This document shows positions 1 to 7,048 of a stretch of DNA of 14,800 bases, piece by piece (within the stretch, counting starts at the first letter, position 1; each line of letters begins with the position of its first letter). The position numbers and the translations under genes are program-made. The DNA is from UBA2253 sp964646985. GTDB lineage: Bacteria; Bacillota_I; Bacilli_A; ML615J-28; CAG-698. The notes beneath the pieces were generated by a model, which was given only the letters and a program-made list of their open reading frames with translations, had not been told where the DNA came from and ran no database searches. The stretch lies in NCBI GenBank assembly GCA_964646985.1, contig CAZYFI010000029.1, positions 1-14,800 of the forward strand, written 5' to 3'.

Positions 1-3
1 TGC

Positions 4-33
4 AAAAACTTTGATATTTTTTGTATCAAAGTT
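4..33 (-). terminator. Rho-independent terminator of tRNA-Leu
   Basis: A 10-bp perfect inverted repeat (arms at 7-16 and 24-33, 7-nt loop) is followed, in the minus direction, by a run of five T residues. It lies 12 bp downstream of the tRNA 3' end. The stem is AT-rich and therefore modest in strength. There is no T-run on the plus side, so it should work only for leftward transcription. Confidence 0.75.
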
Positions 34-45
34 GGCGTTCTTATA

Positions 46-132
46 TGGTGCCACTAGCCGGATTCGAACCGGCACGCCCGTGAAGGCGCTTGATTTTGAG
101 TCAAGTTTGTCTACCTGTTTCAACACAGTGGC
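46..132 (-). tRNA. tRNA-Leu, anticodon CAA
   Basis: On the minus strand the sequence folds as a class II tRNA. The acceptor stem is GCCACTG pairing with TAGTGGC, with discriminator A and an encoded CCA (46-48). A D-arm follows, then the anticodon stem CTTGA/TCAAG around loop CTCAAAA (anticodon CAA at 96-98, reading UUG codons), a long variable arm CGCC-TTCAC-GGGCG, and a T-arm GCCGG-TTCGAAT-CCGGC. The long variable arm together with anticodon CAA identifies leucine. It sits alone between its own promoter and terminator. The TrmL methyltransferase encoded at 12173-12691 belongs to the family that 2'-O-methylates nucleotide 34 of this tRNA class. Confidence 0.97.
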
Positions 133-142
133 ATGCTAAGAT

Positions 143-171
143 ATTATACAACAAATCATTTTTAAATGCAA
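143..171 (-). promoter_or_regulatory. Sigma-A-type promoter of tRNA-Leu
   Basis: Read on the minus strand: -35 TTGCAT (166-171), 17-bp spacer, -10 TATAAT (143-148). The predicted start is about 5-8 bp downstream of the -10, just ahead of the mature tRNA 5' end at 132, leaving a very short 5' leader. Confidence 0.75.
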
Positions 172-189
172 GAAAAATATACGAGTTAA

Positions 190-222
190 CAAAAAAACCG
201 GTGCTCAATAATGAGCATCGGT
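190..222 (-). terminator. Rho-independent terminator of the opp operon
   Basis: An 11-bp stem (197-207 with 212-222, one G-U pair, 4-nt loop) is followed in the minus direction by seven T residues (190-196). It lies 21 bp after the oppA stop codon. It is the strongest terminator at this end of the window and closes the oppBCDFA transcription unit. Confidence 0.9.
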
Positions 223-243
223 CTTTGTTTCAAACGAAAAGTC

Positions 244-1941
244 TTATTCAGGCTTTTCACAGTACATAAAGAATTTATATCCTAGTGGAGATGAGAAGAA
301 CCCTTCAAGATTTGGGCTAATCATATAAAGGTCTGTGTAATAGTAAAGAGGTATTACTGTCCATGTTGACATTAATAAATCTTCTGCTTCATGCATCAAA
401 GCAAAACGTTCAATTTGATTTGAGCTTGATTTGACTTGTGCAATCAAAACATCATATGTTTGTGCCCAAGTTTTATCATTCGTAGCACCATAAATAGCTA
501 CAGTTGCATGAGATTCACGACCAAATTGTGCATCATTGTTTCCACTTGTTGAAACCCACATATCTAAGAAAGAAATCGGATCATTGTAATCGGCCAACCA
601 GCCATTTCTTGCTAATACAAAGTTTCCATCTTTACGAGAATTCAAGAATGTACCCCATTCTTGTTGCTCAATGGTCATAGTAATTCCATAATTTGCAAAT
701 GCAGTTTGTAAATAAGTAGCAATCGCTAAGTGACCAGTACTAGTATTTAAAATGTATTCAAAACTTGGAAAATCAGTAAATTTCTTCGTTGTGTCGTTGT
801 AAGTAAAACCAACTTCTTTTAGTAATGCTACAGCAGTTGCACAATTAGCAGCATAATCTGCTGCGGCAACACTGTAATAACCTTTGCCATCACCATCAGG
901 TCCGTTTAATGTTACGAATTCTGTTTTTCCATCTGGTTCTGTTAATCCAATTGGAACATAACTATTTGCAGGTTGTTGTCCAGCTTGGCCAATTTCTTCA
1001 GCAATGTAATTACGATCAATTAACAAACTCAATGCTTTACGAACTTTTACTCGTTCTTCTTCTGTTGTTGCGACTGTTCCATAAATGGTATCATCAGCAA
1101 TGTTGAAGTTAATGTAATAAGTTCCAAGTTGTCCAGCAATAACAAATTCATCTGGATATGTTGTTTTTAAACTGGCAATTTCTTGATTTGGAACCGAGTC
1201 AATCAATTTAAATGTGCCATTTTTGTAGTTGGCAAGAATTGCAGTGTCATCATCGGATAAGGCAAATTCAATTCCGTTTAATTCAACAGCATCAGCATCA
1301 TGATAAAATTCATTCTTTTCATAAACAATTTTACTGTTCTCAATCCATGTTTTCATCTTAAAAGGACCATTTCCTACATAAGTCTCAGGTTTAGTTGCCC
1401 ATCCTTCAGGATCAGCTTCAACTACATCTTTTTTCACAGGCATATAAGTAGGGAATGCACACAATTCAAAGAAGTAAGGGACAGCATTGTTTAATACAAC
1501 GGTAAAAGTCTTTCCATCTGTGGATGCTTTTACATTTAAGTCTTCTTTGTCTTCTGTTCCAAAGCCGTCGATGACATCGAACATATAATTGTAATCCGCC
1601 GCTAAATCAGCTGAAGCAGCACGTTTCCATGAATATTCGAAGTCTTTCGCATCTAATGTTGAACCATCAGACCATTTTAATCCATCCTTAATTGTAAATA
1701 CATATTGAACTTTACCACCGGTTAGAGTCGTAGGAGTTGGTAAAGATGTAGCACAATCAGGAACAAGTTTTAAAGCGCCAGTTTCATCTTGTTGGTAACC
1801 AACTAAGCCTGAAAAAGCATGGATAATTAATGTTGCACCGTCAACAGCACTGTTTAATGCAGGATCAATGGTATCAGGATTTGGTCCTACGCAAACAACT
1901 AAATCGGCTTTGAATGATCCGCAAGCAGACATTACAAACAA
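244..1941 (-). CDS. oppA: Oligopeptide ABC transporter substrate-binding lipoprotein (OppA type), N-terminus frameshifted
   Basis: Extracellular receptor of the peptide importer, family 5 solute-binding protein. The body is complete at about 558 residues after the lipobox cysteine, normal for OppA. Family features visible are the N-terminal run PDTIDPALNSAVDGA, the phrase LKWSDGSTLDAKDFEYSWKR, and the hinge-region NGWLADYNDPISFLDMW. The lipobox M-S-A-C places the lipidated Cys at codon 1921-1923. The only in-frame start, TTG at 1939-1941, lies just ahead of the lipobox, after the hydrophobic core. The codons before it read KLVVAIVLLVS, an excellent signal core, but a TAA (1975-1977) precedes them with no start between. 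The well-placed ATG (1982-1984) with GAAGGAGG is one base out of frame. It is last in the opp operon, 125 bp after oppF, with its own hairpin and RBS. Function is secure; the true N-terminus is not. Confidence 0.9.
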   Translation of the reverse strand: MFVMSACGSFKADLVVCVGPNPDTIDPALNSAVDGATLIIHAFSGLVGYQQDETGALKLVPDCATSLPTPTTLTGGKVQYVFTIKDGLKWSDGSTLDAKDFEYSWKRAASADLAADYNYMFDVIDGFGTEDKEDLNVKASTDGKTFTVVLNNAVPYFFELCAFPTYMPVKKDVVEADPEGWATKPETYVGNGPFKMKTWIENSKIVYEKNEFYHDADAVELNGIEFALSDDDTAILANYKNGTFKLIDSVPNQEIASLKTTYPDEFVIAGQLGTYYINFNIADDTIYGTVATTEEERVKVRKALSLLIDRNYIAEEIGQAGQQPANSYVPIGLTEPDGKTEFVTLNGPDGDGKGYYSVAAADYAANCATAVALLKEVGFTYNDTTKKFTDFPSFEYILNTSTGHLAIATYLQTAFANYGITMTIEQQEWGTFLNSRKDGNFVLARNGWLADYNDPISFLDMWVSTSGNNDAQFGRESHATVAIYGATNDKTWAQTYDVLIAQVKSSSNQIERFALMHEAEDLLMSTWTVIPLYYYTDLYMISPNLEGFFSSPLGYKFFMYCEKPE

Positions 1942-2005
1942 CGATACTAGAAGTACGATTGCAACAACAAGTTTTTAAAAACATGTTTCTTTTTTTTCCT
2001 CCTTC
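1942..2005 (-). other. Disrupted signal-peptide start of oppA (RBS, ATG, T5/A5 frameshift)
   Basis: On the minus strand a strong SD GAAGGAGG (1998-2005) precedes ATG (1982-1984) by 13 nt. The sequence then runs ATG TTT TTA AAA ACT, which leads into a short wrong frame. The oppA frame becomes open only after TAA at 1975-1977 and encodes KLVVAIVLLVSLFVMSAC. Removing one A from the A5 run gives MFLKLVVAIVLLVSLFVMSAC; adding one T and one A gives MFFKKLVVAIVLLVSLFVMSAC. Both are classic type II signal peptides. A one-base excess (or two-base loss) in the homopolymers at 1972-1981 is therefore the simplest explanation. Whether it is real or an assembly or sequencing error cannot be told from this sequence. 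Confidence 0.8.
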
Positions 2006-2018
2006 AAAGAAAATGTAT

Positions 2019-2046
2019 ATAAACTAGACTCACGTCTAAAGTTTAT
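2019..2046 (-). promoter_or_regulatory. Intercistronic hairpin between oppF and oppA
   Basis: On the minus strand ATAAACT-TT-AGAC / GTGA loop / GTCT-AGTTTAT forms an 11-bp stem with a 2-nt bulge. No T-run follows it, so it is not an ordinary terminator. Its position just 5' of the receptor gene fits an mRNA-stabilising or processing hairpin, which often raises expression of the binding protein over the permease genes. A weak TATACA (2014-2019) could alternatively be part of an internal promoter. Confidence 0.4.
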
Positions 2047-2066
2047 CAAAGTTAACCTAGATTATC

Positions 2067-3077
2067 TTAATCCATTTTATTGTCGTCTTGTTTGGGATAA
2101 TGACAAGATACAAAATGGTTTTCTCTTTTTTCTTGTAATACAGGTGCTTGTTGGGCACAAAAAGCAGTCGCTTTCGGACATCTTGTTCGAAAGGAACATC
2201 CAGAAGGAACTTTTAAGGGACTTGGTACATCTCCTTGCAAAATGATGCGTTTACGCTTTCTTGCAACGATTGGATCAGGAACAGGAACTGCGGATAATAG
2301 TGATTCTGTATATGGGTGCATACAATGCTGAACCAATTCTTCAGAATTGGCTATTTCTACAATCTTACCCAAATACATTACCGCAATACGATTGGAAATA
2401 TGTTCTACAACGTGTAAATCGTGGGCGATGAACAAAAAAGTCAATCCAAGCTTTTGTTGCAAATCTTCAAACATGTTGATGACTTGCGCTTGAATGGATA
2501 CATCTAAAGCCGAAACAGGTTCATCACATACAATGAAATCTGGATTAACCGCCAAAGCTCTGGCAATGCCAATTCTTTGTCTTTGCCCACCACTGAACTC
2601 ATGAACATAACGAGTGGAGTGTTCACTTGAGAGACCAACCAAACTCATGAGCTCATGAATTTTATCTTTTCTTTCTTGTTTTGTAGAATAGAGTTTATGA
2701 ACATCAAGTGGTTCTCCAATGATGTCCCCCACTGTCATTCTGGGATTTAGTGAGGAATAGGGATCTTGAAACACCATGGAAGCTTTTTTTCGAAACTCTT
2801 TGATACTCTCTTTTGTAACTATGGATTGTCCATTGAAAATAATTTCACCTGAAGTAGGTTTATACAAATGTAAAATGGATCTGCCAACTGTTGTTTTTCC
2901 ACAGCCACTTTCTCCAACCAACCCAAGTGTCTCTCCTTTATTGATGATAAAAGAAACATCATCTACCGCCTTCAAATCAGTATTTTTTAAAAATCCTGTA
3001 TGAATCGAAAAATATTGTTTTAAATGTTTTACTTCAAGTAAAGGCATGGATTCATTTTGTTTTTCTTGATTATTCAT
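2067..3077 (-). CDS. oppF: Oligopeptide ABC transporter ATP-binding protein (OppF type)
   Basis: Cytoplasmic ATPase, the second of the two nucleotide-binding subunits of the peptide importer; 336 aa, normal for OppF. Visible motifs are Walker A GESGCGKT (55-62), Q-loop Q104 in VFQDP, signature FSGGQRQR (161-168), Walker B IVCDEP (182-187) and switch His219. The C-terminal oligopeptide-transporter extension carries four cysteines (294, 300, 307, 325) in the pattern GC..RC..FC..SC shared by Opp/Dpp ATPases. The RBS AAAGG or GAGG before ATG lies inside what looks like the former tail of oppD. It lies between oppD and oppA; ends in TAA. Confidence 0.95.
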   Translation of the reverse strand: MNNQEKQNESMPLLEVKHLKQYFSIHTGFLKNTDLKAVDDVSFIINKGETLGLVGESGCGKTTVGRSILHLYKPTSGEIIFNGQSIVTKESIKEFRKKASMVFQDPYSSLNPRMTVGDIIGEPLDVHKLYSTKQERKDKIHELMSLVGLSSEHSTRYVHEFSGGQRQRIGIARALAVNPDFIVCDEPVSALDVSIQAQVINMFEDLQQKLGLTFLFIAHDLHVVEHISNRIAVMYLGKIVEIANSEELVQHCMHPYTESLLSAVPVPDPIVARKRKRIILQGDVPSPLKVPSGCSFRTRCPKATAFCAQQAPVLQEKRENHFVSCHYPKQDDNKMD

Positions 3078-3141
3078 GAGCCTTTTCCTCGTTTTCTTGG
3101 ACCAAAATCGTATTGACTTTGACTTGATTTTTGATTACCAT
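3070..3141 (-). other. In-frame remnant of the oppD 3' end after a TGA
   Basis: Directly after the oppD TGA (3142-3144) the same frame stays open for 23 codons, reading MVIKNQVKVNTILVQENEEK and three more residues, to TAA at 3070-3072. That TAA lies within the first codons of oppF, so the old end would have overlapped oppF by 8 bp, as in a tightly packed operon. The TGA stands where TGG (Trp, as in C-W-L tails of related proteins, from memory) would be natural. This looks like a single-base nonsense change, or possibly a read-through site. Confidence 0.55.
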
Positions 3142-4089
3142 TCAACAAGATGAAAAATGTCCAGGTTCGATTTCTTGTTCTTCTAAATGCTCAGTTAAAC
3201 AAATCTTCATTGCTTGATCGCATATTGGACAAAAAGCACAACCTTGTGGCATATTTAGTAAATCAACCGGTGTTCCCGCAATCGGAATCAAGCGCTCTTT
3301 TTTGTTGACACTGCTAGGAATTGAGTGAAGCAAACCTTTTGTGTATTCATGACTTGGATTGTAAAAGATTTGATCCGTCGTTCCTTTTTCAGCAGCTTTC
3401 CCTCCATACATGACGATGATATGATCACACATTCCCGCAACAACACCCAAATCATGTGTGATTAAGATGGTTGCCATGCCAAGTTTTTGTTGCAAATCTT
3501 GGATAATCTCTAATATCTGTGCTTGTATCGTCACATCAAGTGCCGTTGTCGGTTCATCGGCTATCAAGATATCAGGTTCACATGCCAAAGCCATTGCAAT
3601 CATAACTCGTTGTCGCATTCCACCACTTAATTCGTGCGGATATTGGGTCAATCTTTTTTTCGGGTCATTGACTCCAACTAAGGTTAACATTTCCAAAGCC
3701 CGCGCTTCTGCTTCTTCTTTGTTGCGATTGGTATGTAGCAAAATGCCTTCTTCTAGTTGATTGCCAATGGTATAAACTGGATTTAAACTCGTCATAGGAT
3801 CTTGAAAAATCATGCTAATGCGATTACCACGAATCGTTTTCATGACTTTTTCTCCAGCACCAACCAATTCTTCACCATCAAATTTGATGCTTCCAGAAAC
3901 GATTTTTCCGGGATTCACCAAGATTTGCATAATAGAATAGGCTGTTACACTTTTTCCGCTTCCTGATTCTCCAACAATTCCCAGTACTTCGCCTTTATCA
4001 ATCGAAAACGAAATACCATCGACCGCTTTTACCTCTCCTGAAGGTGTGAAAAATGAAGTTCGTAAATCTTTTACTTCTAATAAACTCAT
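3142..4089 (-). CDS. oppD: Oligopeptide ABC transporter ATP-binding protein (OppD type), shortened C-terminus
   Basis: Cytoplasmic ATPase that pairs with OppF to drive peptide import; 315 aa. Motifs are Walker A GESGSGKS (40-47), Q-loop Q96 in IFQDP, signature LSGGMRQ (154-160), Walker B LIADEP (175-180) and switch His212. The C-terminal extension has cysteines 284, 287, 290, 297 and 315; four match the usual set and Cys287 is an extra one. The protein ends exactly at Cys315, at a TGA. OppD/AmiE-type proteins usually continue with Trp or another residue and a short tail, and 23 further in-frame codons follow here to a TAA overlapping oppF. All ATPase motifs and the four-Cys set remain, so it is probably functional. 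RBS AGGTGG overlaps the oppC stop. Confidence 0.93.
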   Translation of the reverse strand: MSLLEVKDLRTSFFTPSGEVKAVDGISFSIDKGEVLGIVGESGSGKSVTAYSIMQILVNPGKIVSGSIKFDGEELVGAGEKVMKTIRGNRISMIFQDPMTSLNPVYTIGNQLEEGILLHTNRNKEEAEARALEMLTLVGVNDPKKRLTQYPHELSGGMRQRVMIAMALACEPDILIADEPTTALDVTIQAQILEIIQDLQQKLGMATILITHDLGVVAGMCDHIIVMYGGKAAEKGTTDQIFYNPSHEYTKGLLHSIPSSVNKKERLIPIAGTPVDLLNMPQGCAFCPICDQAMKICLTEHLEEQEIEPGHFSSC

Positions 4090-4096
4090 AATCCAC

Positions 4097-5164
4097 CTAA
4101 TTCCTTAGTTTAGGATCGAATGCATCACGCAAACCATCACCAAACAAGTTGAAAGATAAGACGATTAAACATATTGTGATTGCTGGAATCACCAAACGAT
4201 AAGTATAAGAATAAATACCAGAAAGCGCTTCTGAAGCCAAAGAGCCTAAGCTAGGCATTGGTGCAGAAACACCCAAACCCAAAAAACTCAAAAAGCTTTC
4301 TGTTAAGATTGCGGAAGGAATTTGCAAAGCGGTGGAAATAATAATGACACTGATGCAATTGGGAAGCAAATGCTTGATGATAATTCTTGCCGGTGATGCA
4401 CCAATGGACATGGCTGCCAAAACAAATTCTTGCTTTTTTACACTTAAAATTTGTCCTCTAATTAATCTCGCCATTCCCACCCAGTATAAGAGTCCAAAAA
4501 CCAAAAATATACTAATCATATTCGTCCCAATGGCGGCCAATACACCACCAATCGAACTCAATGTGTTCTTTAAAACAACGGATAATAAAATGATAATGAG
4601 CATATCAGGAAGGGCATATATGATATCTACAAACCGCATCATAATCAAATCAGTTTTTCCACCCATATACCCCGATATTGAGCCATATACCATGCCAATC
4701 ATCAATACCAATAAACTTGCAAAGAACCCAACCACCAAAGAAATTCTCGTTCCATACACAACACGTATGAAATAATCACGTCCACTGTCATCGGTTCCAA
4801 AAATATGAGGAAATAATTTTTCTCCATTGGCTATGCGTTCTAATTCTGTTTCACCATAAGTAAATGGTTTTAAATTATTATATGTTGCATCCACTGATTG
4901 CCCTTGTAAAACACCTAGTTGCTCAGCATACCCGTAAGGAAAAATCAAAGGAACAAAAATGGCAACAAGAGTAATCAATAAAACAACGAAAAAACAAACC
5001 ATAGCAATTTTATTTTTTGAGAGTCGTTTGATTCCATCTTTCAAAAAGGTTGTACTTTCACGCATGACATCTAGCTGTGCTTTTTCTTCACTAGTTGCAG
5101 GTAATAATTGATTCACATCTAACTGAAAACTAAGAGGATTACGAACATTCTTCTGTTTTTCCAT
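4097..5164 (-). CDS. oppC: Oligopeptide ABC transporter permease (OppC type)
   Basis: Inner-membrane permease subunit that forms the peptide channel with OppB. The start chosen is ATG at 5162-5164 (355 aa). A GTG three codons upstream (5171-5173, giving 358 aa) is also in frame, but AGGAG (5173-5177) is ideally spaced from the ATG and overlaps the GTG. The N-terminal soluble stretch (about 50 residues) precedes TM1 (KIAMVCFFVVLLITLVAIFV). A periplasmic-side loop containing FGTDDSGRD follows, typical of OppC/DppC, then several membrane segments. The EAA loop that docks on the ATPases is at about residues 246-269 (LAAMSIGASPARIIIKHLLP). There are 11 bp between the oppB stop and this start; oppD follows closely. 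Confidence 0.94.
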   Translation of the reverse strand: MEKQKNVRNPLSFQLDVNQLLPATSEEKAQLDVMRESTTFLKDGIKRLSKNKIAMVCFFVVLLITLVAIFVPLIFPYGYAEQLGVLQGQSVDATYNNLKPFTYGETELERIANGEKLFPHIFGTDDSGRDYFIRVVYGTRISLVVGFFASLLVLMIGMVYGSISGYMGGKTDLIMMRFVDIIYALPDMLIIILLSVVLKNTLSSIGGVLAAIGTNMISIFLVFGLLYWVGMARLIRGQILSVKKQEFVLAAMSIGASPARIIIKHLLPNCISVIIISTALQIPSAILTESFLSFLGLGVSAPMPSLGSLASEALSGIYSYTYRLVIPAITICLIVLSFNLFGDGLRDAFDPKLRN

Positions 5165-5175
5165 CTTCTTCACTC

Positions 5176-6102
5176 CTAACTAAAATCAATGCGTGGATCA
5201 ACGACTTTATACAATATGTCGGTAATTAAAGTCATTATGACCACAAGCGATGCTAAGAAAATAGTTGTTCCCATAATTAATGTATAATCACGATTGATAA
5301 TGCTGTTAACAAACGATCTACCTAATCCAGGAACAGTAAAAATTTTCTCAATTACCAAACTTCCCGTTAATATATAGGCAATCATCGGTCCCATATACGT
5401 TAGCACAGGAATCAAAGCATTTTTTAAAGCATGTTTATATATTACTTTTTTCGATTCTACCCCTTTTGCTCTTGCTGTTCGAATATAGTCTTGACCAAGA
5501 ACGTCAAGCATACTAGAACGTGTTAGTCTTGTGATATAAGACATTGGATATAAACTAAGAGCAATAATGGGCAAAATCAAGCCAGCAAAAGTATCACCTC
5601 TAGCCGGGAATATTTCCCAAACAACACAAAATACAATCAAGAAAAAAGAAGCAATGATAAAAGATGGGGTGGCAACAAATGCGGTAGAAACCACCATAAT
5701 CGATTTATCAATGAATTTATTGCGTTTGATCGCCGCAATGGACCCTAGGGTAACACCAAACGAAAGCGCAATCAAAGCGGCAATACCACCAATTTTTGCA
5801 GAATTCTGAAATCCACCTAAAACAACGTCAATGACTTCTTTTCCTCTTTGTTTGATGCAAGGACCAAAGTCAAATCGTAAAACATCTCCCAAATAAGTAT
5901 AATATCTTACAAACAAAGGTTTATCCAAACCATACTTGGCTTCAAGTCTAGCTATGACTTCTGGAGTCACCGCTTTTTCACTCAAAAATGGTCCACCTGG
6001 AATGGCATTCATGGCGAAAAAAGTAATCGTAATGACTAAAAATACTGTGGCAATCGCTAACAATAATCGTTTGCCAATATATATTGCTAATTTTGAGTCC
6101 AT
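5176..6102 (-). CDS. oppB: Oligopeptide ABC transporter permease (OppB type)
   Basis: First gene of the opp operon; 308 aa, the usual OppB length. It has an N-terminal membrane anchor at residues 5-30 ending in the family phrase MNAIPGGPF. An extracellular region with YGLDKPLFVRYYTYLGDV comes next, then five further hydrophobic segments. The EAA coupling loop (DYIRTARAKGVESKK, 205-219, extending to about 229) contacts OppD/OppF. It ends in DPRIDFS, a typical OppB/DppB C-terminus. The start ATG has GAGG 8 bp upstream. A leader of roughly 75 nt with candidate hairpins precedes it. Confidence 0.95.
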   Translation of the reverse strand: MDSKLAIYIGKRLLLAIATVFLVITITFFAMNAIPGGPFLSEKAVTPEVIARLEAKYGLDKPLFVRYYTYLGDVLRFDFGPCIKQRGKEVIDVVLGGFQNSAKIGGIAALIALSFGVTLGSIAAIKRNKFIDKSIMVVSTAFVATPSFIIASFFLIVFCVVWEIFPARGDTFAGLILPIIALSLYPMSYITRLTRSSMLDVLGQDYIRTARAKGVESKKVIYKHALKNALIPVLTYMGPMIAYILTGSLVIEKIFTVPGLGRSFVNSIINRDYTLIMGTTIFLASLVVIMTLITDILYKVVDPRIDFS

Positions 6103-6131
6103 AATGTGCCTCTTTCTAAAATGAAATAAAA

Positions 6132-6169
6132 TTCATTCGATTGATAGGAATGAAATTTCTTAATTCATT
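6132..6169 (-). promoter_or_regulatory. Possible alternative hairpins in the opp leader
   Basis: On the minus strand three short complementary segments occur in order: AATGAA (6164-6169), TTCATTC (6148-6154), GAATGAA (6132-6138). The first two could pair, or the last two could pair (7 bp, 9-nt loop) immediately before a T-rich run TTTTATTT. That is the layout of a small attenuator. The stems have only two G-C pairs and the region is very AT-rich, so chance is a serious alternative. Confidence 0.25.
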
Positions 6170-6185
6170 ACTTTCTTGGATTTTT

Positions 6186-6191
6186 AGTATA
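6186..6191 (-). promoter_or_regulatory. Candidate -10 element of the opp operon
   Basis: TATACT on the minus strand, about 85 bp before the oppB start and downstream of the mgtC terminator. No good -35 is present at 17 bp, where the sequence is an A-run, so this is a tentative call. The rest of the 6103-6319 gap holds only the leader hairpins and the mgtC terminator. Confidence 0.35.
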
Positions 6192-6260
6192 TAAACTCCC
6201 ACTTTACTTTTTTTTTACTCTCATTATTCTGTGTTGTAAATGATTTTATTCAACATTTTT

Positions 6261-6290
6261 AAAAAAAATGATGAATATTTCTATTCACCA
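6261..6290 (-). terminator. Rho-independent terminator of pdp-mgtC
   Basis: On the minus strand TGGTGAATA-GAAA-TATTCATCA forms a 9-bp stem with one G-U pair and a GNRA-type tetraloop, then A and eight T residues (6261-6268). It begins 29 bp after the mgtC stop and separates this unit from the opp operon. Confidence 0.85.
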
Positions 6291-6319
6291 CTTTTGTTTT
6301 TCTGTTTTACGATTAAATT

Positions 6320-7027
6320 TTAAGCTTCTTCTACTTCTACAACATCTTCAAGCATGGCAATTTGGTTCATTACATCACTGAAGTTTCTTGTTTTTGGTAA
6401 GCTAAAATAAATGATTGATTCTTTTAAATGACGATCATTGACCGATGTTTTATTGAGCAGGTATGACTTTCTTACAATGACACCTTGTGATGCGAGATTG
6501 TCAAATAATTGTTTCTCAATGGTCTCATTAAAGACAATTCTGATTCTTTGTACTTTTCTTGTTTGGGAAAGTTTTTCACTCAAACGTCGTGAGAAGAAAG
6601 TAAGTGGCAATACAATAAGAACTGTTGTTCCTGCAATCAAATAATTAAACAATCCACCCGTTCCAATTAACAAACCGAGTCCAGCAACCAACCAAAGCAT
6701 TGCCGCCGTAGTGATTCCCTTTACATTACCCCGATTATGAATGATGGTTCCTGCGCCTAAAAACCCAATACCACTGACTACTTGGGCAATGATTCTTCCT
6801 TGATCAACCGAAATAACACCAAGTAAACTTGGATCTTGATTGATTCTTTCGATGGTGTCTAGAGCGATGTTTTGTTGCAAAATGGCAATCAAACCACTTC
6901 CTACACAAACTAAGGTGAATGTGAAAAAGCCAGCAGGTTTATTTTTAATTTCACGTTCATAGCCAATGCCTGCTCCAACCAAAGCACAAGCGATTACCCG
7001 AACTATTTGTTCATAAATTAAATCCAT
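6320..7027 (-). CDS. MgtC/SapB-family membrane protein
   Basis: Integral membrane protein of 235 aa. The N-terminal half has the MgtC pattern: GYERE (22-26), KPAG (30-33), GRIIAQVVSGIGFLGAGTII (77-96), then KGITTAAMLWLVAGLGLLIG (103-122), with four to five membrane segments. The C-terminal 85 residues form a soluble, ACT-like regulatory region. MgtC relatives are linked to growth in low Mg2+ and to control of the F-type ATPase in some bacteria; the biochemical role is unsettled, so no gene symbol is given. Many relatives carry R-T-H after PAG (from memory); here it is FFTF. It follows pdp by 21 bp with RBS AAGGGG, so it is probably cotranscribed with it, and it has a terminator after it. Confidence 0.88.
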   Translation of the reverse strand: MDLIYEQIVRVIACALVGAGIGYEREIKNKPAGFFTFTLVCVGSGLIAILQQNIALDTIERINQDPSLLGVISVDQGRIIAQVVSGIGFLGAGTIIHNRGNVKGITTAAMLWLVAGLGLLIGTGGLFNYLIAGTTVLIVLPLTFFSRRLSEKLSQTRKVQRIRIVFNETIEKQLFDNLASQGVIVRKSYLLNKTSVNDRHLKESIIYFSLPKTRNFSDVMNQIAMLEDVVEVEEA

Positions 7028-7048
7028 ATTTTTCCCCTTATCGATTCA

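Noticed and set aside
1939..1941. TTG as the genuine oppA start
   Set aside because: It would give a signal of only a few residues before the lipobox and discard the hydrophobic core that is clearly encoded upstream; no SD is close to it.
2019..2046. Hairpin between oppF and oppA as a terminator
   Set aside because: There is a bulge in the stem and no T-run after it on the minus strand.
3142..3144. UGA read as tryptophan (mycoplasma-type code), suggested by the oppD TGA
   Set aside because: thyA, folA and the MATE gene end with TGA at natural family termini inside ATGA overlaps, and conserved tryptophans checked (for example in ThyA and PlsC) use TGG. UGA is a stop here.
4332..4775. A 147-codon open frame on the plus strand opposite oppC, and similar antisense frames opposite other genes
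   Set aside because: They lie wholly inside well-supported minus-strand genes, show no recognisable domain or good RBS, and their composition is that expected of complements of membrane or ATPase genes.
5171..5173. GTG as the oppC start
   Set aside because: It overlaps the SD AGGAG itself; the ATG three codons later is ideally spaced from that SD.
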